50,144 nucleotides of DNA from Azonexus hydrophilus (GTDB lineage: Bacteria > Pseudomonadota > Gammaproteobacteria > Burkholderiales > Rhodocyclaceae): assembly GCF_905120355.1 (NCBI RefSeq), contig NZ_CAJHOB010000018.1:1-50144 (forward strand), read 5' to 3'. A model generated the notes under the pieces. That model did not search any database. It saw only the letters and a program-made list of their open reading frames with translations, and was not told the DNA's origin. The translations under genes and the position numbers were made by a program. Numbering within the stretch: the first letter of the stretch is position 1; every line of letters starts with the position of its first letter. Positions 50,143-50,144 of the stretch are shown piece after piece.

Positions 50143-50144
50143 CG

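Noticed and set aside
1..50144. The whole window as one transposon with 53-bp inverted ends
   Set aside because: It contains mutL, prfB, parE, ettA, zapE and tRNA genes in normal core order; the shared ends are better explained by a dispersed repeat or assembly break.
1..50144. CRISPR arrays or rRNA genes
   Set aside because: No regularly spaced repeats and no rRNA-like sequence were seen on either strand.

Overview
The window looks like a contig from a betaproteobacterium, most likely of the Rhodocyclaceae/Azonexus-Dechloromonas kind. I infer this from gene content and order: EttA, a secretin-N protein, ZapE and DUF3597; DedA, a lipoprotein, PurN, DUF3108, an RsmB-type methyltransferase and MscS; MutL; RF2 with its programmed frameshift; FapA; ParE. 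No database search was possible, so genus and species are open. Both contig ends carry the same 53-bp sequence in inverted orientation (1-53 and 50090-50142), which suggests that the assembly broke at a repeat.

Positions 1 to about 18348 are accessory DNA, interpreted as the right-hand part of an integrative element. It ends exactly where the 3' half of a tRNA-Val(UAC) gene begins (18349-18393), the expected scar of tyrosine-recombinase integration into a tRNA gene. The other end of the element and its integrase are not in the window. Inside are: a lone Xre regulator followed by a 36-bp near-perfect palindrome; an intact IS1634-family insertion sequence just upstream of a RadC-type gene; an A/T-rich four-gene operon (Xre regulator, Dam-type adenine methylase, four-helix membrane protein, DGQHR-domain protein) that is the best candidate here for an undescribed defence or modification system; DUF2958 and a truncated DUF2285-type gene typical of Tn4371-like elements; and a type I restriction-modification operon on the minus strand (HTH protein, HsdM, HsdS, Xre-ImmA/IrrE protease, PIN-like DUF4411, then a terminator, an Abi_2 HEPN protein and HsdR). 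The first five reading frames of that operon overlap by 4 bases each.

Positions 18399 to about 34000 are core chromosome: the GlrK-QseG-GlrR signalling operon, EttA, the secretin-N protein and ZapE, DUF3597, and a six-gene minus-strand operon from dedA down to an MscS channel, with mutL divergent from it. Positions 34255-39639 hold a compact TetR-controlled exporter operon (TetR, HlyD/DevB, FtsX/DevC, DevA ATPase, NodT-type outer-membrane lipoprotein) with a perfect inverted-repeat operator before tetR. Positions 39739-41874 hold a Cache-type chemoreceptor preceded by a perfect FNR-type box. Then follow prfB, a GNAT acetyltransferase, a nitroreductase, a FapA/DUF342 protein, parE, a methyltransferase, tRNA-Leu(UAA), tRNA-Thr(UGU) and an unrecognised gene at the contig end.
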